Assembly: GCF_000514775.1 (NCBI RefSeq)
Contig: NZ_AZWO01000042.1
Coordinates: 172 to 40,558, forward strand
Origin: Salinispora pacifica CNR114
Lineage (GTDB): Bacteria > Actinomycetota > Actinomycetes > Mycobacteriales > Micromonosporaceae
Length of the DNA stretch: 40,387 nt
Direction of reading: 5' to 3'
Shown here: positions 1 to 9,739 of the stretch, piece by piece
How the letters are laid out: every line of letters begins with the position of its first letter
Position numbering within the stretch: the first letter of the stretch is position 1
Translations under genes and position numbers: made by a program
Notes under the pieces: generated by a model
Told to the model about the DNA's origin: nothing
The model's database searches: none
The model's input: only the letters and a program-made list of their open reading frames with translations

Positions 1-84
1 TACGAAATGTCCACCGCCGCCGATCTCACCGCCTGCCTCAACGACCTCACCCACCGGTTAACCTCAGCCCCTTCCGAGGCTTGA
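1..84 (+). CDS. C-terminal end of an unidentified protein
   Basis: The window opens inside a reading frame that runs 27 codons to a TGA at 82-84 and ends in the residues APSEA. Codon use is normal for a high-GC actinobacterium (mostly C or G in third positions). The visible part is too short to identify. No gene follows it closely on the same strand, so it probably ends its transcription unit. Confidence 0.5.
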   Translation, partial: YEMSTAADLTACLNDLTHRLTSAPSEA

Positions 85-123
85 CCAAACCCATAGGGAC
101 ACCCCCCAGGCGCACTCAACCGG

Positions 124-336
124 CTACCCGGGTACGACCTCGTGACGATATGCCTGTATCCGTACGCCATCGGCCAGCACGACCTCGACCCGACCGCCGT
201 CGTCGGCTTTCTTACCCACCGCTCGGACGAGCTTGCCGGCGTGCTCATCAACCGGGTCTCGACCACTATCACCGCAGTCGGGCCGGTAGATCCATCCAAG
301 ATTCACAGGCTGGCTGGACACAAGCACCCTTCGCAA
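124..336 (-). CDS. Possible small hypothetical protein (70 aa)
   Basis: A 70-codon minus-strand frame. Its second half has strongly GC-rich third positions and a plausible soluble sequence (VEVVLADGVRIQAYRHEVVPG region), while the first half has weaker coding character. There is no clear Shine-Dalgarno, and overlapping frames on the plus strand are equally long. It may be a small gene, the remnant of a larger one, or chance. No family recognised. Confidence 0.22.
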   Translation of the reverse strand: MRRVLVSSQPVNLGWIYRPDCGDSGRDPVDEHAGKLVRAVGKKADDGGRVEVVLADGVRIQAYRHEVVPG

Positions 337-1020
337 GTTGGCACAAATGTTCGAGCCGCGAGTCTAACCAGATCCAGGCACCGGCGATCGCGACACGTAC
401 GGTTCTGGGTCCGACAGCATCAGCAACCATGCGAGCTGGACCGGCCGCGTGGCAAAGCTCTGTTCCCTCACGTTCGCCCAGGACGCCTCGGTCAACCGGT
501 GTTGGGCTCGACGCCCGCGGCGGCGTCAACTGGCGTGTGACGACTGCAGGGCGAGTGTGGGTTGAGCGCAGGCTTGTCGTCGCGCCCGGTCGGATAGCGT
601 GCCGCGCCGCCGACGTCCAAAGCCGTGTACCCGTGGAGCTTCGGGCGACATTTGTCCCTGTCCGCCGCACGCACGACTTCGCTGCCCTTTTTATCCGTTG
701 CGTATTTTGGGCTGGAAACGCTCTCCCTGGGCCTTTGACGGCTCGTCTGTCTACCCCTATATCGGACGTGCCGACGAAGTGCGAGCATCAGCACGAGCCG
801 GGTGTTGATCACCACAGCCTGATCCAAGAGGGCCTCAAAGTGTCATTCAGGCTGCCTACCATCTGCGCTCATGCTGACCTGTGAAAATCCACCCGGCCGA
901 CCATCGATCGGCACCATATTGAAGGCGTCATCGCCGGAGTGGCAGTCTCAACAGGGCCGCAGCGCCTGCATCCGGGCCGCTGTATCCGAGGCTCTGGTTT
1001 CCCCAAGTTGCCCTCATCCC
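337..1020. other. Gene-poor stretch upstream of the Wadjet operon
   Basis: About 0.7 kb with several overlapping open frames on both strands. None has a Shine-Dalgarno, consistent codon bias or recognisable protein motifs. Base composition is less GC-biased than in the flanking genes. It presumably contains the promoter for the defence operon starting at 1033, but I could not pick out a convincing -35/-10 pair. It may be a decayed mobile-element or gene remnant. Confidence 0.4.
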
Positions 1021-1032
1021 GGGTGAGGTGCC

Positions 1033-2613
1033 GTGTCTCTGGGCGCAGCCGATAGGGCGGCGGGTGGCAGCTTGGCGCTCGATGCCTTCGCGCTTGCCGA
1101 TCGTCTCAAATTGTTCAACTTCACTCGCCGGGACGAGGGATACCTGTGGGTGTTACGTGCGGTGGAACTGCGTCGGGCATCTCATCGTCCTCGCCTGCAC
1201 GTTGACGATGTCGCGGATGCCCTTGCGGAACTCGCGGCGACCCATCGAGAGATGCCGGGCAATCTCAATTTGCGGTACATGCTCGACGAATTGGTGGACG
1301 ATCACGTTCTGGCGCCGAGCGACGATGCATCGCGTGCCGGAAGCCTCGCGCTCTACCGACGGCGGCATACGACCTATCAGTTCACCGAGTTGGGATACCG
1401 CGCGTACACGGCCGTAGAGGACGTGTTATCTACCCGGCTGGACGAGGTCAGCCTGTCTCGGTTGGTGTTCGCTGATGTCCTTGCCGATTTCCGCGCTCTT
1501 ATTGAGGCGAACCTCGCCGGGGACGGGGAAGAGGTGTACCGCAAGCTGTCACGGCTTGACTCCGTCGTGGCGGATATGACCCGGCGAGCCGCCAGGTTCT
1601 ACCTGATGCTTGATGACCTCGCCCGCGGCACCGACTCATCTCCGGAGACGTTTCTCCGGTACAAGGACGCGCTGCTGGCTCATATGGCTGATTTCGCCTC
1701 CGACCTGGCGCGGTACGCGCCGAGGCTGGCTGAGACGGTCCACCGGGTGGAGGAGAGCGGCGTAGAGGTGATGCTCGCGCGGGCGGCCGAGGCGGACGAG
1801 CGGGTCCTGGCATCACCGCAGGCTCGCCACGACGACTGGCGGCGGCGATGGCAGGGCCTGCGTGACTGGTTCCGCGCCAGCCCTGTCCAACCGAGCGATG
1901 CCGATCAGCTTCAAGCCGCCACCGTGTCCGCGATTGGCGGCGTCGTGGGGCTACTGCGACAGGTTCTGGAGGGACGCCGTGGCGGGGTGAGCCGGCAGGC
2001 ACAGCTGCGCCACCTTGCCCGATGGGTCATGGCGGCGCCGGATGACGGTGCTGCCCACGCCATCGTCGCCGCCGGGTTCAACTGGCGGTCGGTGCGCCAC
2101 CTCGGCGGCCGTCACGACGACCCAGAGCTGATATCGACCAGGTTGCCCTGGTGGGAGGCGCCGGGCGTGCCGGTGAACGTGAGCATGCTGGAGCACGGGC
2201 GCCGTCCCAGCCCCGGCCGCCCGGCACCCCTACGGCGAGGCGAGGGCGCCAAGGCGATGCTGCACAGGCGGCAGGCTGCGGCGCGGGCACGTGCCGCGGC
2301 GGCGGAGGCCGCTCTTGCCGATAGCGGTGCCACCGGCCGAGTACTTGGCCAGGATGAGGTGGCCGTCCTTCTTCGTCTCCTGACCCTGGCGTTGGAGACC
2401 CGCACGGTCGTGTCGGGGCGGCTGCTCGTGGCGCACGCCGGGACGGCCTCGTTGCGAATCACGCTGACGCCAAGCGCCGAAGGCTGCGTAGTCCGTACCG
2501 AGTACGGCCGTCTGCATCTGCCCGGGGTCGCCGTCGCCGTTGAAGCCGTAGTGCCGGCGGATCGTCGTGATCGGCTTGAGGGGAGTGTCGGTGAAGTCTC
2601 ATCACGTCGCTGA
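1033..2613 (+). CDS. jetA: Wadjet JetA (TIGR02677 / DUF2397 family)
   Basis: A 526-residue protein that matches the TIGR02677/DUF2397 family in length, in content (helical, Arg/Glu-rich, no membrane segments) and in its place as first gene of the conserved four-gene set TIGR02677-TIGR02678-TIGR02680-TIGR02679. In Wadjet systems JetA is the kleisin-like subunit that bridges the SMC-like JetC ATPase heads and works with JetB and JetD to cleave small circular DNA such as plasmids. The GTG start at 1033 has GTGAGG about 6 nt upstream. Its 3' end overlaps jetB by 23 nt, indicating translational coupling. The kleisin role is family knowledge; no catalytic motif is expected here. Confidence 0.9.
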   Translation: MSLGAADRAAGGSLALDAFALADRLKLFNFTRRDEGYLWVLRAVELRRASHRPRLHVDDVADALAELAATHREMPGNLNLRYMLDELVDDHVLAPSDDASRAGSLALYRRRHTTYQFTELGYRAYTAVEDVLSTRLDEVSLSRLVFADVLADFRALIEANLAGDGEEVYRKLSRLDSVVADMTRRAARFYLMLDDLARGTDSSPETFLRYKDALLAHMADFASDLARYAPRLAETVHRVEESGVEVMLARAAEADERVLASPQARHDDWRRRWQGLRDWFRASPVQPSDADQLQAATVSAIGGVVGLLRQVLEGRRGGVSRQAQLRHLARWVMAAPDDGAAHAIVAAGFNWRSVRHLGGRHDDPELISTRLPWWEAPGVPVNVSMLEHGRRPSPGRPAPLRRGEGAKAMLHRRQAAARARAAAAEAALADSGATGRVLGQDEVAVLLRLLTLALETRTVVSGRLLVAHAGTASLRITLTPSAEGCVVRTEYGRLHLPGVAVAVEAVVPADRRDRLEGSVGEVSSRR

Positions 2614-3949
2614 AGGGGTATCCCCCACAGATCTGCCCGCCTATCAACGAGCCGCACGGCTCGTCTTGCGGTTTCCGCTCGTCACCGACATCTACCCGAC
2701 GACCGGGGCACTGGAGTTGATTCACCGCTGGGAGGATCCCCTGGCGCGTGATCTCCGATACCTGTTCGACTACCGGCTGGACGTCAGGACGTCCCACGCC
2801 CGACTGATTCGCCAGTTCGACCGGCTCGACGCAGTCGCCCAGTTCCGCCACAATAACCGGCCCTTCGATCGCCGGCGCTACGCCTACCTCTGCCTCGTCT
2901 TGGCGGGTCTCCGTCGCTCCTACACCGAGGTTTCACTCAGCGTCATCGCCCGGCTCCTCGTACCGCAAGCCAACGCCATCGACGGACTCGGCTTCGAGCC
3001 GACCATCACCCCGCACAAGAACGCCCTCGCGGACGTACTCATGTTCCTGGAACGGCTCGGCGCCCTGCGCTGCTCCGACGGCTCAGCGAGCGCGTGGCTG
3101 CGTGACCATGACAACGGCGACGCGCTCTACGACGTGGACCACGACATCTGCGCCGCCGTGTTTCGCCCGTCGCGTTCCCTGCAAGAGCTGCCTACCGCCG
3201 CCGCGCTGCTGGCCTCTGACGTCAAGGGGGAACGCGATGCCTCACGCCTCGCCGGTCAGCGAGCCCGACGACACGTCATCGAATACCCCGTCACCTACTT
3301 CGACCAGGTCGACGAACACACGGGTGCCGCGCTGCGTCATCCGCAGCTCGCTGAGGAGCTCGGACGACTCACGGGAGGGCTCGTCGAACGCCGCGCCGAG
3401 GGCATTGCCCTGATCGACAGCACAGGCGGCTTCAGTGACGAGACCTTTCCGAGGTCGAACGCGGTCGCACGCGCCGCCGCCCTGCTGCTGGGAACAATCG
3501 CGGACGCCCTCAGCGATCCCGAGGCCCCTATCTCACGGTGGGCCCTCGCCGCGGACGCCGAGGAGCAGCTCGGGCTGCTGACACGCCTCGACGTCGCTAT
3601 GCCCACAACAGACCACACCAGCACGGCTGTCGTCGATGCGACCGAGGTCTCCGGCACAACCGCGGCCAGGGCGCAGGGTGAATGGCCTTTCATCAGCGAC
3701 GCCCGCCTCACCGACATGATGCACGGCCTATACGCCCGGTTTCCGATGAAATCCTTCACCGACACCTGGGCCGCCGACCCCAACGGCCTACTCCGGAACG
3801 CGATCCGATTCCTGATCGAGATGAACCTCCTCGCGCCGGCCACCAACGGCGTCTTGGTACTCCCGGCAGCCGGCCGCTACCGCACCATCATTCCGGTGGT
3901 CGCGCCAGCCAATGACCAACTGCAGCTTCACATCGCGACGCAGACGTAG
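2591..3949 (+). CDS. jetB: Wadjet JetB (TIGR02678 / DUF2398 family)
   Basis: A 452-residue protein of the TIGR02678/DUF2398 family, the winged-helix (KITE-like) partner of JetA in the MukBEF-like Wadjet complex. In-frame alternative starts exist at 2567, 2576 and 2585. The GTG at 2591 is preferred because GAGGGGAG (2578-2585) sits 5 nt before it. The gene starts inside jetA and is followed by a 74-nt gap before jetC. It is soluble and ends in a hydrophobic, Ala-rich stretch (LVLPAAGRYRTIIPVV region) typical of a winged-helix fold. The functional assignment rests on family and operon order. Confidence 0.88.
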   Translation: MKSHHVAEGVSPTDLPAYQRAARLVLRFPLVTDIYPTTGALELIHRWEDPLARDLRYLFDYRLDVRTSHARLIRQFDRLDAVAQFRHNNRPFDRRRYAYLCLVLAGLRRSYTEVSLSVIARLLVPQANAIDGLGFEPTITPHKNALADVLMFLERLGALRCSDGSASAWLRDHDNGDALYDVDHDICAAVFRPSRSLQELPTAAALLASDVKGERDASRLAGQRARRHVIEYPVTYFDQVDEHTGAALRHPQLAEELGRLTGGLVERRAEGIALIDSTGGFSDETFPRSNAVARAAALLLGTIADALSDPEAPISRWALAADAEEQLGLLTRLDVAMPTTDHTSTAVVDATEVSGTTAARAQGEWPFISDARLTDMMHGLYARFPMKSFTDTWAADPNGLLRNAIRFLIEMNLLAPATNGVLVLPAAGRYRTIIPVVAPANDQLQLHIATQT

Positions 3950-4023
3950 CCAGCAAAAGGCCAGCGGCTTCATACCTGTCGGCGACACCCCGGCGAATAC
4001 TTCAGTACAGCGAAAGGACAAAC

Positions 4024-7000
4024 ATGACCAGCGGTGACCCTGTCGCCCCTCCAACGCACGCCCGCAGCGACCGATTCCGTCCTACCCGAGCAGGAATCAT
4101 CAACCTCTGGGACTACGTCGACGAGGAGTTCGTCTTCGCCGACGGCCGACTCGTGCTGCGCGGAGCGAACGGCTCCGGCAAGACGAAAGCCTTGGAAGTG
4201 CTCTTCCCGTTCGTCCTCGACGGCTCCATCGACGCCCGCCGCCTCGACCCGTTCTCCGGCGAGGAGCGCACCATGAAGTCCAACCTGCTCTACCGTGGGC
4301 AGGACGCCAGCTACGGCTACGTCTGGATCGAATTCACGCGCACAGACGAAGACGGCAATGTCCTGGAAGCGGTCACCGTCGGTGTCGGCATGCTGGCACG
4401 CAAGCATGAGACCGACGTGACACGGTGGTACTTCGTCACGGACGGGCGTGTCGGCGTTGACTTCGGCCTCCTCACCCGCAACGACGAGCCAGTGAGCAAG
4501 AAGCAGCTCACTGCCATGCTCGGCGAGGAAGCAGTCATCAAGGGAGCCAAACGCTATCGGTCCGCCGTCGACACCCGGCTGTTCGGGCTCGGTCTCGAAC
4601 GCTACACCCAGATGGTGGACCTACTACTCCAGCTGCGACGGCCGTTGCTCGCCAAAGACCTCGACCCCGCAAAGGTTTCCGACACACTCTCCGCAGGGCT
4701 ACGGCCACTCGACGAGAATCTGATCAAACAGGCGGCCCAGTCCTTCGACGACCTCGAGGGCGTACAGCGCGAGCTGGACACCCTCGCCGCCGTCGACCTC
4801 GCCGTACAAGGCTTCCTCACCGATTACCGCACCTACCTGCAGGCGCACACTCGGGCACGGCTACACGCCATCAGTCAACGCGCCGATACCGTCGCCGGCA
4901 CTGCCCGTGAACTCGCCCGGGACGCCCGGACCGTTCACGACCTCGACCGGCGAATTTCGCAGGCCGAGCAACAGATCACCAAGGCCGGACTGGAATGTAG
5001 CCGCCTAACAGGCCACCTCACCGGCCTGAAGAACCTCGACGCCTACCATCAGCACGGTGGCCTGCTCCACCTGCGTGAACGGGTAAGTGATACGACCCGC
5101 CACGTCGGCCGCGCCCGCGAAGCCCTGCACCGCCATGACCAGCAGACCACACAGATCAACAGCGAACTCACGGAGTCCCTGAACCGGCTGGACAGGCATT
5201 CGCAGGAGGCGGGAGCCGTCGCGCGTCAGCTTCTCGACGCGGTGCAACGCGCCGGCATCGTCTGGGACGGAGACCCACTCACCCTCGACGGCGACATCGT
5301 CACTCTCACCAAGTCCCGTGCCGCTACCCGTGCCGCTGACATCCGCGCCGTTCGCGCCGAACTACTCAAGGTGGCCGAGGCGAAGCAAGCCCGAAATCAC
5401 GCCAGCGAGAGCCTCTCCGCCGCCGAGGCCCAGCAGCAGATCGCGGAGTCAGAACTCGCGTCCGCCCAGGACAGCCTCTCCCGCCTCCGGGCGGAAGCCC
5501 ACCAGGCGCTCGCTGACTGGGCCCGACACTGGGCATCCCCCTCAGACACCGGCCCGACCGTTGTTGACGACGACCATCAAAGCCTCGCGCAGGCGATCGA
5601 CCGCATCGGTGAACCGGGAGCGGCCGATCTACCCGCCACCTTCGACACCATCACCCGTGACCGCCGTGACGACCTGGGGCTACGAGCACATCAACTCGAC
5701 GAGGAGTCCCAGGCCACCCGCAAGGAACTGCTCGACGAGCAGGCCCGTCGGGACAACATCGCCGCCGAACGCGACGAGGCTCCCCTTGACAACGGGCTAC
5801 GGCAAGCGTCCCGAGCCGACCGTCCCGGCGGCCCCTTGTGGCGACTGGTGCGCTTCCAAGACCACGTCGACGACACCACCGCCGCCGGTATCGAAGCGGC
5901 CCTGCACAGCGCGGGACTGCTCACCGCGTGGATCCATCCCGACACGGCCACCCCCGCCGCCGATCTCGTCGCCCAGCGACACGACAACTACCTCCTGCCC
6001 CTTCCGCCCGAAGACCGCCCCACCGGCCGCACCTTGGCCGATATGTTGTCCGCAGAAGACGACATCGACGTCGACGCCAGTACCATCGAGGCGATTCTCG
6101 CCTCGATCGCGGTCGCCGAGCACCCCGACTCCGCGCTCGCGACCGCACCCGCCCCGGCGGTCACACCACACGGCGTCTACGTCCAAGGAGTCCAAGCGGG
6201 CGCACTCACCAAGCCCACCCCCGAGTACATCGGTCCCACCGCGCGCGCCGCCCGCCGCGCCGCTCGACTCGCCGAATGCGACGCCACCATCGCCCGGATA
6301 AGCGATCGGCTCCAGACGTTGGCAAACGAGCACCGTGCGGTGAACGACGCCCTGAAGAGCCTCGTCGCCGCGCGCCAAGCCCTACCGCCAACCCGTCCAC
6401 TCGCGCAAGCCGCCCGCACCGTCGACACCGCCTCGGGCAAGATCGCAGGTACTCGTCAGGCCGTCGCCGGAGCCCGCGCCATTCTCGACAAAAGAACCGC
6501 GCTGGTATCCGCTGCGGATCGACGCCTCCGCCAGGTTGCCGACGAACACGCCATGCCGACCGACCCCCAACTCATCGCGACCGTCGAGCAAGGGTTGGAC
6601 GACTTCCTGACCGCCGGACCCGCCCTACACAACGCGCGGCGACGGGCCGCGGACACCACCCGCGACGTGGCGGGCCGGCGTGAGGTTCTCGCGAGACACG
6701 AAGGCCAGCGAGAAGCCCTCAACCTGTCGCTGCAGCAAGAGGAAGCGACACTCACCAAGATCACCGCCGAACTCGACGCCGCCGAAGCCGCGCACGGTCC
6801 CGAAGCCGCTGCCGTCGCCGCCCAGGTCAGCCAGACAGAGAAGGACCTGCGACTGGCGGAACAAGAACACGAGAAGGCCAAGACCGAACACACCAGGCAT
6901 CGATTGGAACGAGCGGCTGCCTCCCAGGCCCTTCTCGGGCAAGAAAAAACGCTGACCAGTGCCGTCGAAGAAACCTGCCGTGAACTTCTCACCCTCGGCC

Positions 7001-8379
7001 CGTACACGCTGGCGGAGTTCCGTCCCCTGCTCGACGTCGCCAGCACACAGACCTGGCCCGTGCAAGACGAGTGGCCCGACCCGGCGCTCATCGCGGCGCA
7101 GGTACGCGAGCGTATCGAAGAACTCGTCTCCCGTAGCCCCGGCAGTGACACCGCCGACAGCGACGCACCCACCGTCGACATCAACAGCTATCTCCCAGAC
7201 CCCGCGCGCAGCCTGCTTGCCACCTACGACACCACGCTGACCGACCGGATTCCCTCACCAACCTTCCTGCAGCAGAGCGCGTCGCGCCTCTCCACGGCCC
7301 TTCACGATCTCTCCGACCACCTCACCGCGTGCGAACAGGACTATCGACTCGAATGGGATCAGATCGAGGGCCTCATCACGGTGCGCGTGGCCGACACGGA
7401 CGGCCTCGCCCCCATCGCGGTGTTCGCCGGACGCCTCGCCACTCGCCTCGCCGAGCAGGAAATCCTCCTCAACGAACGTGAACGGGCAGTACTCGAAGAC
7501 GGCATCCTGACGGGTATCGCCGCCCAGATCCACTCCCGTACCGTCGCCGCTCGCGACCTCGTTCAGAGGATGGACGCCGCCACCACCAGCCGTCGTATGT
7601 CCTCCGGCGCCACCGTGGGCATCAGTTGGGTACTCGCCAACAACCTCAGCGACGCCCAACGTGCCGTGGCCACGATCCTCAAGAAGGACGCCGCTCACCT
7701 CGGCCCAGAGGATCTCGCCGCGTTGCGTGGCCACTTCCGCACCGAGATTCACGCCGCGCGAGCTCGCGACCGGGCCCAGCGGGACCGACGCAAGAGCTAC
7801 CAGCAGCTACTCACCGAAGTTCTCGACTACCGCGCATGGCGAACCTTCCGACTCAAGCTCATCAGGCCCGGCGGAGCCGAGGAGGAACTCACAAAGAGTC
7901 GGCACAGTGTCCTGTCCGGTGGTGAAAAGTCGGCCTCCATCCACCTACCGCTGTTCGCTGCTGCAAACGCCCAGTACGCGTCAGCCCTGCCGACCTGCCC
8001 ACGACTCATCGCCCTCGACGAGGCGTTCGCCGGGATCGACGACAAGTACAAACCCGACCTGATGGGACTCACCGTCGCGTTCGACCTGGACGTCATCGCC
8101 ACCGGACACGATCTGTGGCTGACCTATCCCACCGTGCCGGCGGTCGCACACTACGACCTCCATCACGACGAGATCGCGCACGCGGTGTCCTGCATGCTCC
8201 TGCTGTGGGACGGCGGCACGCTGCACGCCGACGACGGCCACGCCAGCAGCACCGAGCTGGCCACCACCGTGCTGGGAATGCCCCCTACCCGCCATGTTCC
8301 CGCCCCGACCCTGTCCGCCCACCCACTCGGCCTCGATGACGAGGACGACTTCGACGACCCGGATGAGGCAACTTCGTGA
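4024..8379 (+). CDS. jetC: Wadjet JetC, SMC/MukB-like ATPase (TIGR02680)
   Basis: A 1451-residue SMC-like ATPase, the motor that loops or extrudes DNA in the Wadjet complex. The Walker A motif GANGSGKT is at residues 47-54, directly after an AAA_29-type N-terminal strand. Long Ala/Glu/Arg/Gln-rich stretches around residues 270-560 and 740-1000 are predicted coiled coils, separated by a hinge-like, Pro-rich segment around 590-720. The ABC signature LSGGEKS is at about 1297-1303 and Walker B LIALDE at about 1328-1333, followed by AFAGIDD. The ATG at 4024 has AAAGGA 5-6 nt upstream. Its stop overlaps the jetD start. Length and motif order match TIGR02680 and all ATPase motifs are present, so the ATPase looks intact. 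Confidence 0.95.
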   Translation: MTSGDPVAPPTHARSDRFRPTRAGIINLWDYVDEEFVFADGRLVLRGANGSGKTKALEVLFPFVLDGSIDARRLDPFSGEERTMKSNLLYRGQDASYGYVWIEFTRTDEDGNVLEAVTVGVGMLARKHETDVTRWYFVTDGRVGVDFGLLTRNDEPVSKKQLTAMLGEEAVIKGAKRYRSAVDTRLFGLGLERYTQMVDLLLQLRRPLLAKDLDPAKVSDTLSAGLRPLDENLIKQAAQSFDDLEGVQRELDTLAAVDLAVQGFLTDYRTYLQAHTRARLHAISQRADTVAGTARELARDARTVHDLDRRISQAEQQITKAGLECSRLTGHLTGLKNLDAYHQHGGLLHLRERVSDTTRHVGRAREALHRHDQQTTQINSELTESLNRLDRHSQEAGAVARQLLDAVQRAGIVWDGDPLTLDGDIVTLTKSRAATRAADIRAVRAELLKVAEAKQARNHASESLSAAEAQQQIAESELASAQDSLSRLRAEAHQALADWARHWASPSDTGPTVVDDDHQSLAQAIDRIGEPGAADLPATFDTITRDRRDDLGLRAHQLDEESQATRKELLDEQARRDNIAAERDEAPLDNGLRQASRADRPGGPLWRLVRFQDHVDDTTAAGIEAALHSAGLLTAWIHPDTATPAADLVAQRHDNYLLPLPPEDRPTGRTLADMLSAEDDIDVDASTIEAILASIAVAEHPDSALATAPAPAVTPHGVYVQGVQAGALTKPTPEYIGPTARAARRAARLAECDATIARISDRLQTLANEHRAVNDALKSLVAARQALPPTRPLAQAARTVDTASGKIAGTRQAVAGARAILDKRTALVSAADRRLRQVADEHAMPTDPQLIATVEQGLDDFLTAGPALHNARRRAADTTRDVAGRREVLARHEGQREALNLSLQQEEATLTKITAELDAAEAAHGPEAAAVAAQVSQTEKDLRLAEQEHEKAKTEHTRHRLERAAASQALLGQEKTLTSAVEETCRELLTLGPYTLAEFRPLLDVASTQTWPVQDEWPDPALIAAQVRERIEELVSRSPGSDTADSDAPTVDINSYLPDPARSLLATYDTTLTDRIPSPTFLQQSASRLSTALHDLSDHLTACEQDYRLEWDQIEGLITVRVADTDGLAPIAVFAGRLATRLAEQEILLNERERAVLEDGILTGIAAQIHSRTVAARDLVQRMDAATTSRRMSSGATVGISWVLANNLSDAQRAVATILKKDAAHLGPEDLAALRGHFRTEIHAARARDRAQRDRRKSYQQLLTEVLDYRAWRTFRLKLIRPGGAEEELTKSRHSVLSGGEKSASIHLPLFAAANAQYASALPTCPRLIALDEAFAGIDDKYKPDLMGLTVAFDLDVIATGHDLWLTYPTVPAVAHYDLHHDEIAHAVSCMLLLWDGGTLHADDGHASSTELATTVLGMPPTRHVPAPTLSAHPLGLDDEDDFDDPDEATS

Positions 8380-9650
8380 CCGGAACGGCGACAGCACGGG
8401 ACCCGCTTGATCCCTATCGCGGCAGTGCCTACCAACGACTCCTCACCGCCGCTCGACGAGCCCTTGAACGAAACGGCGGCGACCTCAACACCTCGATCAG
8501 CGTCTCCTCTCCACGGGAGGACGAACGCAAAGCCATCATCGGCATCACCGGCCAGTACCGCGACGCCACCGTCAAACGTCTCACGGTCTCCCTCACCGCA
8601 GTAGACGCCGCGATGCGTCACGGGTGCGGACTCGGGCTCACCACTGTCCTCGAACGCATCCACGCACGTTCCCTCGACAACAGGCCAGCCGGACGAGCCA
8701 CCGAAGCCGCCGCCCGCCAAGAGGCGCTCGACACCGCGCGCGCCAGCTTCACCGCTGACCAGCCGTGGTTCGAACAATGGCTCGACGGCATCGCCGGCGA
8801 CGGCACACTCACCAAGCTCATCAGGGCCAACGAGATACACATCCTGCATCAGGCCGTACAGGTACTCGACACCCTGACCCGACGAGCCTCCGACGCGCCA
8901 CCCATCCCCATCCCGTCGCTCGCCAACGACACCACCGGCTATCCCAAAACCCTCAACCAGGGCACCCTGCCCACCCTCGTGCTCCGCGCCCTCGCGCTAC
9001 GCCACGACGTCCCTCGCCCACGAACCGCAGAAGAACGACGCGCCCTATGGGACCTGGCAGACGTCGTCGTTGACGACCTCGCCAGCCACGTCCTCGTCCT
9101 CAACCTACCCTGCGAAGGCAACGGCCTCGGCCAATGGCTAACCGACGCCGCCCACCACGGCATGCCGTTCCGGATAATGCTCTACCAACTGATCACCATG
9201 CCCATCACCCCCGTCGTCACCGGCCCGGTGTACATATGCGAAAACCCCGCTGTCCTTCGACGCGCGGCAGCCGAACTAGGCCGAAACGCAGCCCCGCTAA
9301 TCTGCACCGAAGGCCGACCCGCCACCGCATTCCACCGCCTAGCCAACCGCGTCACCGCCGCAGGAGCAGCCCTCCGCTACCACGGCGACTTCGACCACGC
9401 CGGCATCGCGATGACCATTGCCGCAGCCGACCGCCACACCGCCACACCATGGCGCATGACGCACCAGGACTACCTGAACGGCATCACGCGCGCCGAAGAC
9501 GCCAGCCCGCTCACCAAAATTCCGACCATCACCCCATGGGACCCGAACCTCGCCCGGGCCATGGCCAAATACCGCGTCGCCGTCTACGAAGAGGCGGTCG
9601 CCGACGAACTCCTCGCCGACCTCACAGCCCCCACTGCTACCAAACCCTGA
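8376..9650 (+). CDS. jetD: Wadjet JetD, Toprim-type nuclease subunit (TIGR02679 / DUF2399)
   Basis: A 424-residue protein of the TIGR02679 family (DUF3323-like N-terminal part, DUF2399 C-terminal part). JetD is the topoisomerase VI-like Toprim nuclease that cuts plasmid DNA once the JetABC motor has sensed its topology. Visible Toprim-like residues are the glutamate of the ICENP motif (E289) and the aspartates of GDFDHAG (D338 and D340), the expected metal-binding set. The GTG start overlaps the jetC TGA in a GTGA arrangement, with GGATGAGG upstream, so translation is coupled. The DUF2397/2398/2399 composition fits the class usually called type III Wadjet. The type number is from memory and less certain than the family. 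Confidence 0.92.
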   Translation: MTGTATARDPLDPYRGSAYQRLLTAARRALERNGGDLNTSISVSSPREDERKAIIGITGQYRDATVKRLTVSLTAVDAAMRHGCGLGLTTVLERIHARSLDNRPAGRATEAAARQEALDTARASFTADQPWFEQWLDGIAGDGTLTKLIRANEIHILHQAVQVLDTLTRRASDAPPIPIPSLANDTTGYPKTLNQGTLPTLVLRALALRHDVPRPRTAEERRALWDLADVVVDDLASHVLVLNLPCEGNGLGQWLTDAAHHGMPFRIMLYQLITMPITPVVTGPVYICENPAVLRRAAAELGRNAAPLICTEGRPATAFHRLANRVTAAGAALRYHGDFDHAGIAMTIAAADRHTATPWRMTHQDYLNGITRAEDASPLTKIPTITPWDPNLARAMAKYRVAVYEEAVADELLADLTAPTATKP

Positions 9651-9739
9651 CCTCGCACGCCCTCGTCCGCACCAGTGACTGCACCACCAGCCGAGCAAAC
9701 GCACAACCAACGACGAACCTCGGAATACGGAGGCTCCCG

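Noticed and set aside
81..884. Long plus-strand open frame of 267 codons near the window start
   Set aside because: Arg/Pro/Ser-rich, no ribosome site, no family features and irregular codon bias. Equally long frames occur on the other strand, as expected by chance at this GC content.
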